DNA of 64,000 bases from Armatimonadota bacterium (lineage in GTDB: Bacteria > Sysuimicrobiota > Sysuimicrobiia > Sysuimicrobiales > Sysuimicrobiaceae), in assembly GCA_031432545.1 (NCBI GenBank), contig JAVKGX010000001.1:1-64000 (forward strand), given 5' to 3'. Below are positions 53,858-62,928 of this stretch, piece after piece (within the stretch, counting starts at the first letter, position 1; each line of letters opens with the position of its first letter). Below the pieces are notes generated by a model. The model searched no databases, was not told where the DNA came from, and was given only the letters and a program-made list of their open reading frames with translations. The translations under genes were made by a program, and so were the position numbers.

Positions 53858-54222
53858 GCGTCCGCGGGATCCGGGGCGCGATCCGCGTCGAGGCGAACAC
53901 CGCCGAGGCGATCCTCGATGCGGCCCGGACCCTGCTGGACGAACTCGTGCGCGCCAACGGCCTCGCCGCCGACGACGTCGCGGCGGTGCTGTTCACCTGC
54001 ACGCCGGACCTGGACGCGGCCTTCCCCGCAGAGGCCGCCCGGAGCCTCGGCTGGAGCCGCGTCCCCCTGCTGTGCTCTCGGGAGATGGACGTCCCGGGGG
54101 CGATGTCGCGTGTACTGCGCGTGTTGATGCTGGTGAACACAACTGTCCCGCAGGAGAAGATCGTGCACGTCTATGTGGGCGAGGCCGAGCGCCTGCGTCC
54201 GGACCTCGCAAGCGCCCAGTGA
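53854..54222 (+). CDS. aroH: chorismate mutase, AroH type
   Basis: 122 residues from GTG 53854. The Bacillus subtilis AroH fold: [19 protein letters not shown] with the N-terminal Arg, [40 protein letters not shown] with the second catalytic Arg, and a VYVG ending. It rearranges chorismate to prephenate for Phe and Tyr synthesis. It sits within the aro operon, between aroQ and aroA. Confidence 0.95.
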   Translation: MSVRGIRGAIRVEANTAEAILDAARTLLDELVRANGLAADDVAAVLFTCTPDLDAAFPAEAARSLGWSRVPLLCSREMDVPGAMSRVLRVLMLVNTTVPQEKIVHVYVGEAERLRPDLASAQ

Positions 54223-54229
54223 GCACACG

Positions 54230-55549
54230 ATGACCGTCTCGCCCGCCCGCATCCGCGGCCGCCTGCGCGTTCCGGCCGACAAGTCCATCTCCCACCGGGC
54301 GGTGCTGCTCGGCGCGATCGCCCAGGGGGTCAGTGTGGCGCGCAACTTCCTCGTCGCCGCCGACACGCTGCGCAGCGTCGCCTGCGTCCGAGCACTCGGC
54401 GTCGACGCACAACTCGACGGCACGACGCTGCGCGTCGGCGGACGCGGTCTGCGCGGTCTGCGAGCACCGACCGAAGCGCTGGACGCAGGGAACTCGGGGA
54501 CGACGATCCGCCTGCTGTGCGGAGTCCTCGCCGGCCAGCCGTTCGAAGCCATACTGACCGGCGACGACTCGATCCGCCGGCGGCCGATGGACCGCGTCGT
54601 CACGCCGCTGCGGGAGATGGGCGCGAGGATCGAAGCGCAGGCGGGAGGGCTGGCACCCCTGCGGGTCCGGGGCGGTGCACTGCGGCCGATCCGCCATCGG
54701 ATGCCCATCCCCAGCGCGCAGGTGAAGTCCGCGATCCTGCTTGCCGGCCTGTACGCCGACGGGGAGACGACTGTCGTCGAGCCCCAGCCGTCGAGGGACC
54801 ACACCGAGCGGATGCTCCGTGCGATGGGGGTGCAGACCGGCGTCCGCGAAGTTCCCCCCTCCTCTCCGGGGGCCGAAGGGCCAAGGGAGGTATGGGTGCG
54901 AGGGGTAGGACGCATCGAGCCCGTCGAGATGGGCGTCCCCGGCGACCCCTCCTCAGCGGCGTTCTTCTGGGTCGCTGCGGCGGCTCAGCCGGGCGGGGAG
55001 GTCGTGGTGGAAGACGTCGGACTCAACCCCGCGCGCACCGGCGTCCTGGACGCTCTGCGGGCCATGGGGGCGGCAGTCGACGTCCGCGAGGTGCGGGAAG
55101 TCTGCGGAGAACTTGTCGGCACCGTCGCCGTGCGGGGTCTGGGCCTGAGGGCGACCGCCGTCGCCGGAGCGCTCGTCCCCCGCCTGATCGACGAGATCCC
55201 CGCGCTCGCTGTCGCAGCCGCTGTCGCCGAGGGCGACACGATCATCCGTGACGCCGCCGAACTGCGCGTCAAGGAGTCCGACCGGATCGAGGCGCTGGTC
55301 AGCAATCTCCGCGCGATCGGCGTCGACTGCACCGAACTGCCGGACGGTCTGGTGGTGCACGGAGGACGCATCCGCGGCGGGCGCGTGCGGTCGGCCGGCG
55401 ACCACCGGATCGCGATGGCGTTCGCCGTGGCCGGATTGCTGTCCGAGCGCGGTGTTACGATCGACGACGTGGCCTGCGTCGCGACGTCGTTTCCCGGGTT
55501 CGCGCAGGCGCTGACCGCATTGACCGGCGGACGTATGTACGGCGCGTAG
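54230..55549 (+). CDS. aroA: 3-phosphoshikimate 1-carboxyvinyltransferase (EPSP synthase)
   Basis: 439 residues from ATG 54230. It transfers the enolpyruvyl group from PEP to shikimate 3-phosphate. Motifs: RVPADKSISHRAVLLGAIAQ, LDAGNSGTTIRLLCGVLAGQ, RRPMDRVVTPLREMGA, RVKESDRIEALVSNLRAIG and GDHRIAMAFAVAGLL. A stretch of about 10 extra residues (EVPPSSPGAEGPREVW) is present before VPGDPSSAAFFWVAA, encoded by a C- and G-tract-rich segment at 54855-54895. Last gene of the aro operon. Confidence 0.96.
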   Translation: MTVSPARIRGRLRVPADKSISHRAVLLGAIAQGVSVARNFLVAADTLRSVACVRALGVDAQLDGTTLRVGGRGLRGLRAPTEALDAGNSGTTIRLLCGVLAGQPFEAILTGDDSIRRRPMDRVVTPLREMGARIEAQAGGLAPLRVRGGALRPIRHRMPIPSAQVKSAILLAGLYADGETTVVEPQPSRDHTERMLRAMGVQTGVREVPPSSPGAEGPREVWVRGVGRIEPVEMGVPGDPSSAAFFWVAAAAQPGGEVVVEDVGLNPARTGVLDALRAMGAAVDVREVREVCGELVGTVAVRGLGLRATAVAGALVPRLIDEIPALAVAAAVAEGDTIIRDAAELRVKESDRIEALVSNLRAIGVDCTELPDGLVVHGGRIRGGRVRSAGDHRIAMAFAVAGLLSERGVTIDDVACVATSFPGFAQALTALTGGRMYGA

Positions 55550-55606
55550 GATCCCATGGGTGGGCCGTCGGTTTCCATTGGGCCGACGGGCCAGAGGGAG
55601 CGGCGG

Positions 55607-56587
55607 ATGCAACCGGTCGTCGAGATGGCGCGCAGGGTTCGGGACGGCGTCGAGCGGGTCGTCGTCGGGAAGCGCGAGGTCGTCGAGTTGGCGATCGCCG
55701 CTGCGCTCGCCGACGGCCACATCCTGATCGAGGACGTCCCAGGGCTGGCCAAGACGCTGCTCGCGAAGTCGCTCGCCCGCTCGCTGGGGTGTTCCTTTCG
55801 CCGCATCCAGTGCACCCCCGATCTCCTGCCGTCCGACATCACCGGTCTGTACTACTTCAACCAGCGGTCCCAGGCGTTTGAGTTCCGGCCCGGCCCGGTC
55901 TTCGCGCAGGTGGTCCTCGCCGACGAGGTCAACCGCGCCACGCCGCGCACGCAGTCGGCGCTGCTGGAAGCGATGGAGGAGCGGCAGGTAACCATCGAGG
56001 GCGAGACGCACCCGCTGCCCAGGCCCTTCCTCGTCATCGCCACGCAAAACCCGATCGAACTGCAGGGAACGTTTCCGCTCCCCGAAGCGCAGCTGGACCG
56101 CTTCCTCGTCCGCCTCTCGATCGGGTACCCGTCGGCCGACGAGGAGCGGGCGATCCTGGGGCGCTTCCGCGCCGACAACCCCTACGAGGATCTGCAGCCG
56201 GTGACGTCGCCCGAAGAGGTCCAGGCCGCACAACGGGCCGTGCGCCAGACCCGGGTGTCGGCGGCCGTGGAAGGCTACGTGGCGGAGATCGTGCGCGCCA
56301 CGCGCGGGCACGAGGCGGTCGTATTGGGGGCGAGTCCGCGCGGGTCGCTGGCGTTGATGCGCGTCGCCCAAGCGCTGGCGGCGATGGCCGGGAGGGCCTT
56401 CGTGACGCCCGACGACGTCAAGCGTGCGGCGCCGGCGGTGCTGCCCCACCGGTTGATCCTCAACGCGCAGGCGCGCCTGCGCGAACAAGGAGCCGACGAA
56501 GTGGTCGCCGACGTGCTGGCCACCGTTCCGGTGCCGGTGGAGACGGGCGCCGGGGCGCACAGAGGGCAAGCAGGCGAGGGCGGATGA
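55607..56587 (+). CDS. MoxR-family AAA+ ATPase
   Basis: 326 residues from ATG 55607 (AGAGGGAG upstream). It has an AAA_3 core: LIEDVPGLAKTLLAKSLARS (Walker A type), VLADEVNRATPRTQSALLEAME (Walker B), FLVIATQNPIELQGTFPLPE (sensor 1) and LDRFLVRLSIGYP. MoxR proteins act as chaperone-like partners of VWA and DUF58 proteins. ATGA overlap with the DUF58 gene. Confidence 0.93.
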   Translation: MQPVVEMARRVRDGVERVVVGKREVVELAIAAALADGHILIEDVPGLAKTLLAKSLARSLGCSFRRIQCTPDLLPSDITGLYYFNQRSQAFEFRPGPVFAQVVLADEVNRATPRTQSALLEAMEERQVTIEGETHPLPRPFLVIATQNPIELQGTFPLPEAQLDRFLVRLSIGYPSADEERAILGRFRADNPYEDLQPVTSPEEVQAAQRAVRQTRVSAAVEGYVAEIVRATRGHEAVVLGASPRGSLALMRVAQALAAMAGRAFVTPDDVKRAAPAVLPHRLILNAQARLREQGADEVVADVLATVPVPVETGAGAHRGQAGEGG

Positions 56588-57810
56588 TCGGCGAGGGCTG
56601 GATCGCGCTTGGCGCGGCGGTGCTGCTGGCCGGGATCCTGGCGCGCCACCCCGTCCCCGTCACACTCGGCGCGGTGGTCCTGCTGGCGGCGCTGAGCAGC
56701 CGGCTGTGGGACCGCTACGGTTTCCATCGCCTCGAGTACCGCCGGCGCTTCAGCCCCCGCCGCGCGTTCGTCGGCGAGCCGATCACTTTCGCGATGGAGG
56801 TCACCAACCGCAAGGCCCTGCCCCTCGCGTGGCTGGAGGTCCACGACGAGATCCCCCAGGCCCTCCGACCGGTGCGCAGCCGCACGCTCCCTTCTCCCCG
56901 TCAGCGCCGTAAGATCCTCGTGGACATGTTCTCGTTGCGGTGGTACGAGCGGGTGCGCCGCAAGCACGTCCTGCGCTGCACCGCGCGCGGCGACTTCCAG
57001 TTGGGGCCGGCGCGGTTGCGCACCGGCGACGTCTTCGGCTTCCACACGCAGGCCCGGGAAGTTCCCTCCACCGACCGGCTCATCGTCTATCCGCGCGTGG
57101 TGCCTCTGCGCGACCTCGGCCTGCCCGCCGAACACCCCTTCGGCGACGCACGACGCCGTAGACCGTTGTTCGAAGACCCCCTGCGCGTGATCGGTGTCCG
57201 CGACTACCAGCCCGGGGATCCTATGCGCAGGGTTCACTGGAAGGCGACCGCACACAACGGGCGGCTGCAGGCCAAGCTCTACGAGTTCGCCACCACGCGG
57301 CCGCTGGCGTTGTTCTGCGACGTGGACACGCTCGGTGAGTACGCGCACTACCGCGGATACATACCCGACCTGCTGGAGACGACGATCGTCGTTGCGGCGT
57401 CCGTCGCAGCCTGGGCATACGGCCAGGGCCATCCCGTCGGAATGTACGCCAACGGCTTCACGCCCCAAGCGCGGTCGTGGGTGGCCCTGCCCCCCGACGC
57501 CGGACCCGCTCAACTGGCACGCATCCTGGAGGCGCTCGCGAAGCTGCTGCCGACCCCCATGCTGCCGGCGGACGCGTTGCTCGCCGAAGAGGCCAGGCGG
57601 CTGCCGTACGGGGCGACGGCGGTGCTGATCACCTCCACGCCGGACCAGGCCAAGGACGTGGCTCTCGGCGATCTCGCGCGGCGCGGTTTCGGGATCGCGG
57701 CGGTTCTGGTGGGGCGGCGGGCGGCGCGGTACGCGCCGCGCCACGTGGACGTCGTGCATCGCGTCGCGGACGACCGGTGGGACCGCATCGATGAGCTACC
57801 ACCGGCTTAG
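56584..57810 (+). CDS. DUF58 domain protein
   Basis: 408 residues. Two N-terminal helices (IALGAAVLLAGILA and VTLGAAVVLLAAL-like), a beta-sandwich, then the DUF58 signature GVRDYQPGDPMRRVHWKATA and a VWA-like C-terminal fold that carries LALFCDVDT. DUF58 proteins work with MoxR ATPases. It overlaps the DUF4129 gene by 20 bp. Confidence 0.92.
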   Translation: MIGEGWIALGAAVLLAGILARHPVPVTLGAVVLLAALSSRLWDRYGFHRLEYRRRFSPRRAFVGEPITFAMEVTNRKALPLAWLEVHDEIPQALRPVRSRTLPSPRQRRKILVDMFSLRWYERVRRKHVLRCTARGDFQLGPARLRTGDVFGFHTQAREVPSTDRLIVYPRVVPLRDLGLPAEHPFGDARRRRPLFEDPLRVIGVRDYQPGDPMRRVHWKATAHNGRLQAKLYEFATTRPLALFCDVDTLGEYAHYRGYIPDLLETTIVVAASVAAWAYGQGHPVGMYANGFTPQARSWVALPPDAGPAQLARILEALAKLLPTPMLPADALLAEEARRLPYGATAVLITSTPDQAKDVALGDLARRGFGIAAVLVGRRAARYAPRHVDVVHRVADDRWDRIDELPPA

Positions 57811-59212
57811 GGCTTGGTTGCCCGCCGGCACGCTGCTGATGGAGGCGTGCTGGGTGTGGCCGTGGGCGCTGGCGCTGGGCTACGCCAGCGGGAGCGCTCG
57901 GCCGCTGCTGGATCTGCCCTGGATCCTGGTTTTGCTGGGGGCTTCCACGTACGGAACGCGTTGGATCCTCGGGCGCGCCGACCTGCGCGCAGCGAGGGGG
58001 GCGATCCTCGCGTGCGGCGCCGTGCTCGGATTTCTGTCCCTGCACGGCACGCACTTCTCCCACCGCCCGCTCACGGACTGGGGGTGGGTGGCCGAACTCC
58101 TCGACACCGTGACGCTCGGCAGGCAAGGCCCCGCGGTGCCGCTCGGCGGTGGGCTGGGCATGTACCTGTGGTGGCGCGGCATCGTGCTGGGTACAGAGCC
58201 CCACGACTTCGCCTTCGTCGGCCGGCGATTCGTGTGGGGGTTGGTGATGCTGGTGCTGTTCGCCTTCGTCGTAGTCTTCGCCGGTCGCAGCGATGTGGTT
58301 GTCTGGTCGCTGGACCGCGGCGGCTGGGCGTTGTTGGCGTTCTGGATTGTCGCGTTGTTGGTCCTCGCCTCGGCCCGGCTCGTAGCGGTGTGGGAGGAAA
58401 GCCGCACCGCACATGCCCAGGCGCTGCAGCTGAACCGCAACTGGTACGCGGTGCTCACGGGCGTGATCGCGGCGATCCTGGTGTTGTCCGTCGCCGCCGG
58501 AGTTCTGGCAGCCCAGGACGTGGGGTGGCTACTGCGCCCCGTCGGCGCGGCAGCCGAGTGGCTCCTGCTGCGCGTGCTGGAGGTCGTGTTCGCGATTTTG
58601 GTGCCGATCGTCAAACTGGTGCACCGCGTGCTGTCCGCCCTGCCGTGGCGCCCAAGGACACTGCCACAGCGAGAAGCGTTTTCGCCCGCGGACGAGATCG
58701 CCGCGTGGCTGAGGTCTCTGCAGGCGCAGGACGCAACGGCAGTGGTGGCGTTGCGCTGGACCGCATTTCTCGTCGTGTTCGGACTGCTGCTGGCGGTCAT
58801 GGCGCTGTACGTCTTGCGTCGGCGCACGGCGGCGCACGGTGAGCAGACCGAAGAGCGCGAATCGGTCTTCTCCGGCGAGTTGCTGTTGGCCGAGCTGCGC
58901 TCGCTGTTCCGCCGCGCGCCCCACCCGCGCGACCCGGAAGCCCCGTCCGGTGCGGTCGGCGCGGTCCGGCGCGCGTATCGGGCCTTCCTGTTGCACATGG
59001 CGACGGTGGGTTACCCGCGGGATCCGGCCAGCACACCGACGGAGTATCTCGCCTCGGTGCACACCTTCCTCGCGGGGGGTCAATCGGCGGCTCGATCCCT
59101 GACCGACCTCTACCAGCGCGCCCGATACGGGGAGATTGCAGATCAAGCCGACGCGCGCCGAGCCCTGGAGTGGCTGGCGATGCTCATCGAACAGCCGGAC
59201 GCCGAACGCTAA
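57791..59212 (+). CDS. polytopic membrane protein with C-terminal DUF4129 domain
   Basis: 473 residues. About eight membrane helices, with a C-terminal cytoplasmic DUF4129 segment (VGAVRRAYRAFLLHMATVGYPRDPAS, then TPTEYLASV and LTDLYQRARYGE). In the usual MoxR-DUF58-TgpA clusters this domain follows a transglutaminase-like domain; here there is none. The protein may be the membrane part of a TgpA-like system without the enzyme. Confidence 0.8.
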   Translation: MSYHRLRAWLPAGTLLMEACWVWPWALALGYASGSARPLLDLPWILVLLGASTYGTRWILGRADLRAARGAILACGAVLGFLSLHGTHFSHRPLTDWGWVAELLDTVTLGRQGPAVPLGGGLGMYLWWRGIVLGTEPHDFAFVGRRFVWGLVMLVLFAFVVVFAGRSDVVVWSLDRGGWALLAFWIVALLVLASARLVAVWEESRTAHAQALQLNRNWYAVLTGVIAAILVLSVAAGVLAAQDVGWLLRPVGAAAEWLLLRVLEVVFAILVPIVKLVHRVLSALPWRPRTLPQREAFSPADEIAAWLRSLQAQDATAVVALRWTAFLVVFGLLLAVMALYVLRRRTAAHGEQTEERESVFSGELLLAELRSLFRRAPHPRDPEAPSGAVGAVRRAYRAFLLHMATVGYPRDPASTPTEYLASVHTFLAGGQSAARSLTDLYQRARYGEIADQADARRALEWLAMLIEQPDAER

Positions 59213-59225
59213 AAGGGCCGTCTCC

Positions 59226-60098
59226 ATGGGCATTGCTCAGCGGTGGATCGACGTCGACGGGCTGCAGGTCCGGTACCTCGAGGGGGGCAGGGGAGATCCG
59301 CTGGTCCTGCTGCACGGCGCCGGTGCGGACAGCGCCGCGCTGAGCTGGAAACACACCTTCGGCCCGCTCAGCCAGGTGGCGCACATCTACGCGCCGGACC
59401 TGCCCGGCCACGGAGGCAGCAGGATGCTGCCCGGTCCGCCCACGACCGAGGCCTTCGTCGAATGGCTGACCCGCACGCTGGACGCGTGGGGCCTACGGCG
59501 CGTCCGCCTCGTCGGCCTGTCTTTGGGCGGGGCGATCGCACTCGGACACACGCTCACCCACCCGCAGCGCACCGAGCGGCTGGTCCTGGTGAGCAGTTAC
59601 GGACTGCAGCAGCGCGCACCGCTGCACGCACCCGTCTGGCTGCTGGCCCGCCTGCCCGGGTTCGAGCGGGTCCTTGCCTGGGCGAGGCTGCGCCGCATCA
59701 CCCCCATCGTGCGCCTGGGGTTGCGGTTCGTCGTCGGAGAGAAGCGGGCGATTACGCCCGATCTGCTCTCCGACGTCTCGGAGGCGGCGCGGTCCCAGAA
59801 CGCGGCGCGGGTCTTCTACGCGTGGCTGCGCACCGAACTGCAGGTGGGGAGGCTGCGAACCTTCTACGGGGAGCGGCTGCACCGGGTCGGCGTCCCCACG
59901 CTGATCGTGCACGGTGAGCGTGACCGCCTCGTCCCGGTCGAGTGGGCCCGACGGGCCGCCGCGCGCATGCCGAACGCGCGCCTGTGCATCCTCGCGGGCT
60001 GCGGCCACTGGCCCCCTCGCGAGCGCCCGGGGCAGTTCAACCGGTTGCTGACAGATTTCCTCGACGGAGCAGGAGTGCCTTCCCTTGCCCGCCGCTAG
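59226..60098 (+). CDS. alpha/beta-fold hydrolase
   Basis: 290 residues from ATG 59226. The Ser-Asp-His triad is GLSLGGAIA, GERDRLVPVEWA and GCGHWPPRERP; the oxyanion HGAGADSAALSW lies near residue 35. The cap resembles that of meta-cleavage hydrolases and epoxide hydrolase-type enzymes. Substrate unknown. Its stop overlaps the DUF72 gene by 14 bp. Confidence 0.88.
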   Translation: MGIAQRWIDVDGLQVRYLEGGRGDPLVLLHGAGADSAALSWKHTFGPLSQVAHIYAPDLPGHGGSRMLPGPPTTEAFVEWLTRTLDAWGLRRVRLVGLSLGGAIALGHTLTHPQRTERLVLVSSYGLQQRAPLHAPVWLLARLPGFERVLAWARLRRITPIVRLGLRFVVGEKRAITPDLLSDVSEAARSQNAARVFYAWLRTELQVGRLRTFYGERLHRVGVPTLIVHGERDRLVPVEWARRAAARMPNARLCILAGCGHWPPRERPGQFNRLLTDFLDGAGVPSLARR

Positions 60099-61050
60099 CC
60101 AGCACACGCTGTTCGAACCCGGACCTGCGGCCCGGCCGTTGCGGATCGCCGGCACCGAGGTCTACGCCGGTACGTGTTCGTGGGCCGACCCGCACTTCGT
60201 CAAGGAAGGCGAGTTCTATCCGCAGGGCGTGCGCAGCAGACCGGACGCGCGGCTGAAGTACTATGCGACGGTCTTCCCCACCGTGGAGATCGACGCGACC
60301 TACTACGCGTTGCTGCCGCCCGAGTACGCCCGACGCTACGCGCAGTGGACCCCCGACGGGTTCGTGTTCCACGTCAAGGCCTTCGGGCTGTTCACCGGCC
60401 ACGGCGCGGACCCGCGGCGGCTCCCGCGGCACATCGCCGAATTCCTGCCCGCCGAGCTGTATGGTCGACGCCGCATCGCCGACGAAGACCTGCCCGAGGA
60501 AGTGGAGACGATGTGCTGGGAGTACTTCCTGGAGTTCTTGCGCGGGCTGCGGGACGCGGACCGACTCGGATACGTGCTGTTCCAGTTCCCCCCGTGGCAG
60601 AAGTACTACGAGAAGTGGCCCCGGCGCGCGAGCTACCTGCGGCGCATGCTCGAAGGGTACCGCATGGCCGTGGAGTTCCGGCACCGCTCGTGGCTGGACC
60701 CGGCCCACCGCGATGCGGTGTTGCGGTCGCTGCGCGAACACGGCGTGATCTACGTCGTGCCCGACGAACCGCAGCTGGACTGGACGGTTCCCCCCGACGT
60801 CGAGATCACCTCGGACTGGTCGGTCGTACGGTTCCATGGGCGGAACGCCCAGGCGTGGGCGAAGCGCGGGGCGGAGACGAAGGAGGTCTACGACTACCTA
60901 TACTCCGAAAAGGAACTGCGCGCGTGGGCCGAGCGGACCCGGGAGATCGCCGGACGGGTGGACCGGGTGTTCATGATGTTCAACAACCATGTGCGCGGAA
61001 ATTCTGCACGCAACGCCCAGATGATCCTGCAACTCCTTGCGGGGCCCTGA
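60085..61050 (+). CDS. DUF72 domain protein
   Basis: 321 residues from TTG 60085, whose ribosome binding site would be GGAG 12 bases upstream. The domain starts with YAGTCSWADPHFVKEGEFYP and continues with VEIDATYYALLPPEYARRYA, FVFHVKAFGLFTGHG and MMFNNHVRGNSARNAQMIL, the classical DUF72 (YecE-like, TIM-barrel) landmarks. Its activity is unknown. It overlaps the hydrolase gene and is probably co-transcribed. Confidence 0.88.
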   Translation: MPAASQHTLFEPGPAARPLRIAGTEVYAGTCSWADPHFVKEGEFYPQGVRSRPDARLKYYATVFPTVEIDATYYALLPPEYARRYAQWTPDGFVFHVKAFGLFTGHGADPRRLPRHIAEFLPAELYGRRRIADEDLPEEVETMCWEYFLEFLRGLRDADRLGYVLFQFPPWQKYYEKWPRRASYLRRMLEGYRMAVEFRHRSWLDPAHRDAVLRSLREHGVIYVVPDEPQLDWTVPPDVEITSDWSVVRFHGRNAQAWAKRGAETKEVYDYLYSEKELRAWAERTREIAGRVDRVFMMFNNHVRGNSARNAQMILQLLAGP

Positions 61051-61064
61051 CGGGCCCACCGGGC

Positions 61065-62864
61065 TCACAGCGGCCACACCCAAAGGACGAGGGGGATGCC
61101 GACGGCGACGATGATCCCCTCCAGGGGCAGGCCCATCCTCCAGTAGTCCCCGAACCGGTAGCCGCCCGGTCCCATCACGAGCGTATTGGACTGGTGTCCG
61201 ATCGGCGTCAGGAAGGCGCACGATGCGCCGACCGCCACGGCCATCAAAAACGGGTCTGCGGACGCCCCAATCCCCTGTGCCGTCCGGATGGCGATCGGCG
61301 CCATCAGCACGGCGGCGGCGGCGTTGTTCACCAGATCCGAGAGGAACATCGTGCCGACCAGAACGATCACCAGCGTCACAGGCCCCGGCATCTGCTCGGC
61401 GGCGCCGAGGATCCATCCGGCGATGCGTTCCGCGCCACCGGTGGCCTCCAGTGCCTGACCGACCGGGATCATCGTCGCCAGCAGGACGATCACCGACCAG
61501 TCGATGCTGTCGTAGGCTTCCTGCAGCTTCACGATCCCCAACAGCACGAACGCGGCTGCGCCGGCCACCACAGCTACCTGAACCGGCAGCAGCCCGGTTG
61601 CGGCCGCCGCGATCGCACCGCCGAACACCGCCACCGAGAGCAGCATCCGCCGGGGCCCGAAGCGCACGCCGCGCTGGGCGAGGGGCAGGCAGCCCAGATC
61701 TGCGACGACCCCGGCCAGGCCGTCGGCGGTTCCCTGGAGGAGCATGACGTCACCGGCCCGCAGCCGCAGACTCTTCAGGCGCTGCCGAACCTCCGCGCCC
61801 TGCCGTGCCACAGCCAGCAGGTTCACCCCGTAGCGCCACCTCAGATTCAGACTGCGGGCGGTGGCGCCCTCCAACTTCGACCGCGGCATCACCACCGCTT
61901 CCATCAGTTCCATCGGGTCCGAGGACGGTTGGCCCGCCTCCCCGACGGGCTTGCTCTCCGCCAGCTCCAGCTGGGCTCTGTGCAGCAATCCCTCCAGATC
62001 GTTCGAGTCCGCTCTGACCACCAGCACGTCACCGCTTTGGAGCGGCTCCGTCCGACGCGGGGTGGGGATTCGCCTGCCCCCGCGCACGATCTCGAGCACG
62101 TCCACCTCGAGCTCGTCGATGGATTCGAGGTCGCCGACGCTATGCCCGGTCATGTTGGATCCTTCGGGCACGCGCAGTTCGGCGACGTAGTCCCGTACGT
62201 GGAACTCGTTGGCTGCGACCTGGCCCTTGCGCTGCGGGATCAGGCGCCAGCCCACCAGGACCACGAACGCGATGCCCGCCAGCGCCACCCCAGCACCCAC
62301 CGGCGTGAAGTCGAACATCCCGAACGGACGCCCTGCGACGTCGGCACGGAAGGTCGCGATGATGATGTTGGGCGGCGTGCCGATCAGCGTGGTCATCCCC
62401 CCGAGCAACGATCCGAAGGCGAGCGGCATGAGGAACATCGACGGCGGTGCGCCGGCCTGCCGTGCGAGGCGGACGGCCACGGGCATCAGCAGGGCGAGCG
62501 CGCCGACGTTGTTCATGAACGCCGACAGGAAGGCGACCAGGACGGTGACCCCTGCCAGGTGCACCAGCGGACGATTGCCGATCCGAAGGATGCCGCCGGC
62601 GATCGCGCCGACGGCGCCGGAGTGCATCAGTCCCCGGCTGAGGATGAGCACCGCGGCGACGGTGACGACCGCCGGATGCCCGAATCCGCCGAACGCCTGA
62701 CCCGCCGGCACGATCCCGACGAGCGTCAGCGTCAGCAGGGCGAGCAGCGCAACGAGGTCGTAGCGCCAGTGCCCGACGAGGAACCCGACCAGGGCGGCGA
62801 CGAGCACGACGAACACCACGAACTCGGCCGCCCCTTCCGACAGGACCACCATCGAGGGTCGCAT
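61065..62864 (-). CDS. SLC13/DASS-type transporter with RCK_C (TrkA-C) pair
   Basis: About 599 residues from ATG 62864 (62852 or 62903 also possible). It has a CitT/ArsB-like membrane core in two repeats, FLSAFMNNVGALALLMPVAV and MFLSDLVNNAAAAVLMAPIA being the substrate-loop signatures. Between them is a cytoplasmic insert with two TrkA-C-like modules (DLESIDELEVDVLEIVRGGR and RSLNLRWRYGVNLLAVARQG). Such proteins import dicarboxylates, sulfate or similar anions with Na+. Convergent with DUF72 and divergent from the dehydratase-like gene. Confidence 0.85.
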   Translation of the reverse strand: MRPSMVVLSEGAAEFVVFVVLVAALVGFLVGHWRYDLVALLALLTLTLVGIVPAGQAFGGFGHPAVVTVAAVLILSRGLMHSGAVGAIAGGILRIGNRPLVHLAGVTVLVAFLSAFMNNVGALALLMPVAVRLARQAGAPPSMFLMPLAFGSLLGGMTTLIGTPPNIIIATFRADVAGRPFGMFDFTPVGAGVALAGIAFVVLVGWRLIPQRKGQVAANEFHVRDYVAELRVPEGSNMTGHSVGDLESIDELEVDVLEIVRGGRRIPTPRRTEPLQSGDVLVVRADSNDLEGLLHRAQLELAESKPVGEAGQPSSDPMELMEAVVMPRSKLEGATARSLNLRWRYGVNLLAVARQGAEVRQRLKSLRLRAGDVMLLQGTADGLAGVVADLGCLPLAQRGVRFGPRRMLLSVAVFGGAIAAAATGLLPVQVAVVAGAAAFVLLGIVKLQEAYDSIDWSVIVLLATMIPVGQALEATGGAERIAGWILGAAEQMPGPVTLVIVLVGTMFLSDLVNNAAAAVLMAPIAIRTAQGIGASADPFLMAVAVGASCAFLTPIGHQSNTLVMGPGGYRFGDYWRMGLPLEGIIVAVGIPLVLWVWPL

Positions 62865-62928
62865 TTGGCCGACGACCCGAGGACTCCTGCCGCAGGTCGC
62901 CATGGTATACACTCTCAACCGGAACGCC

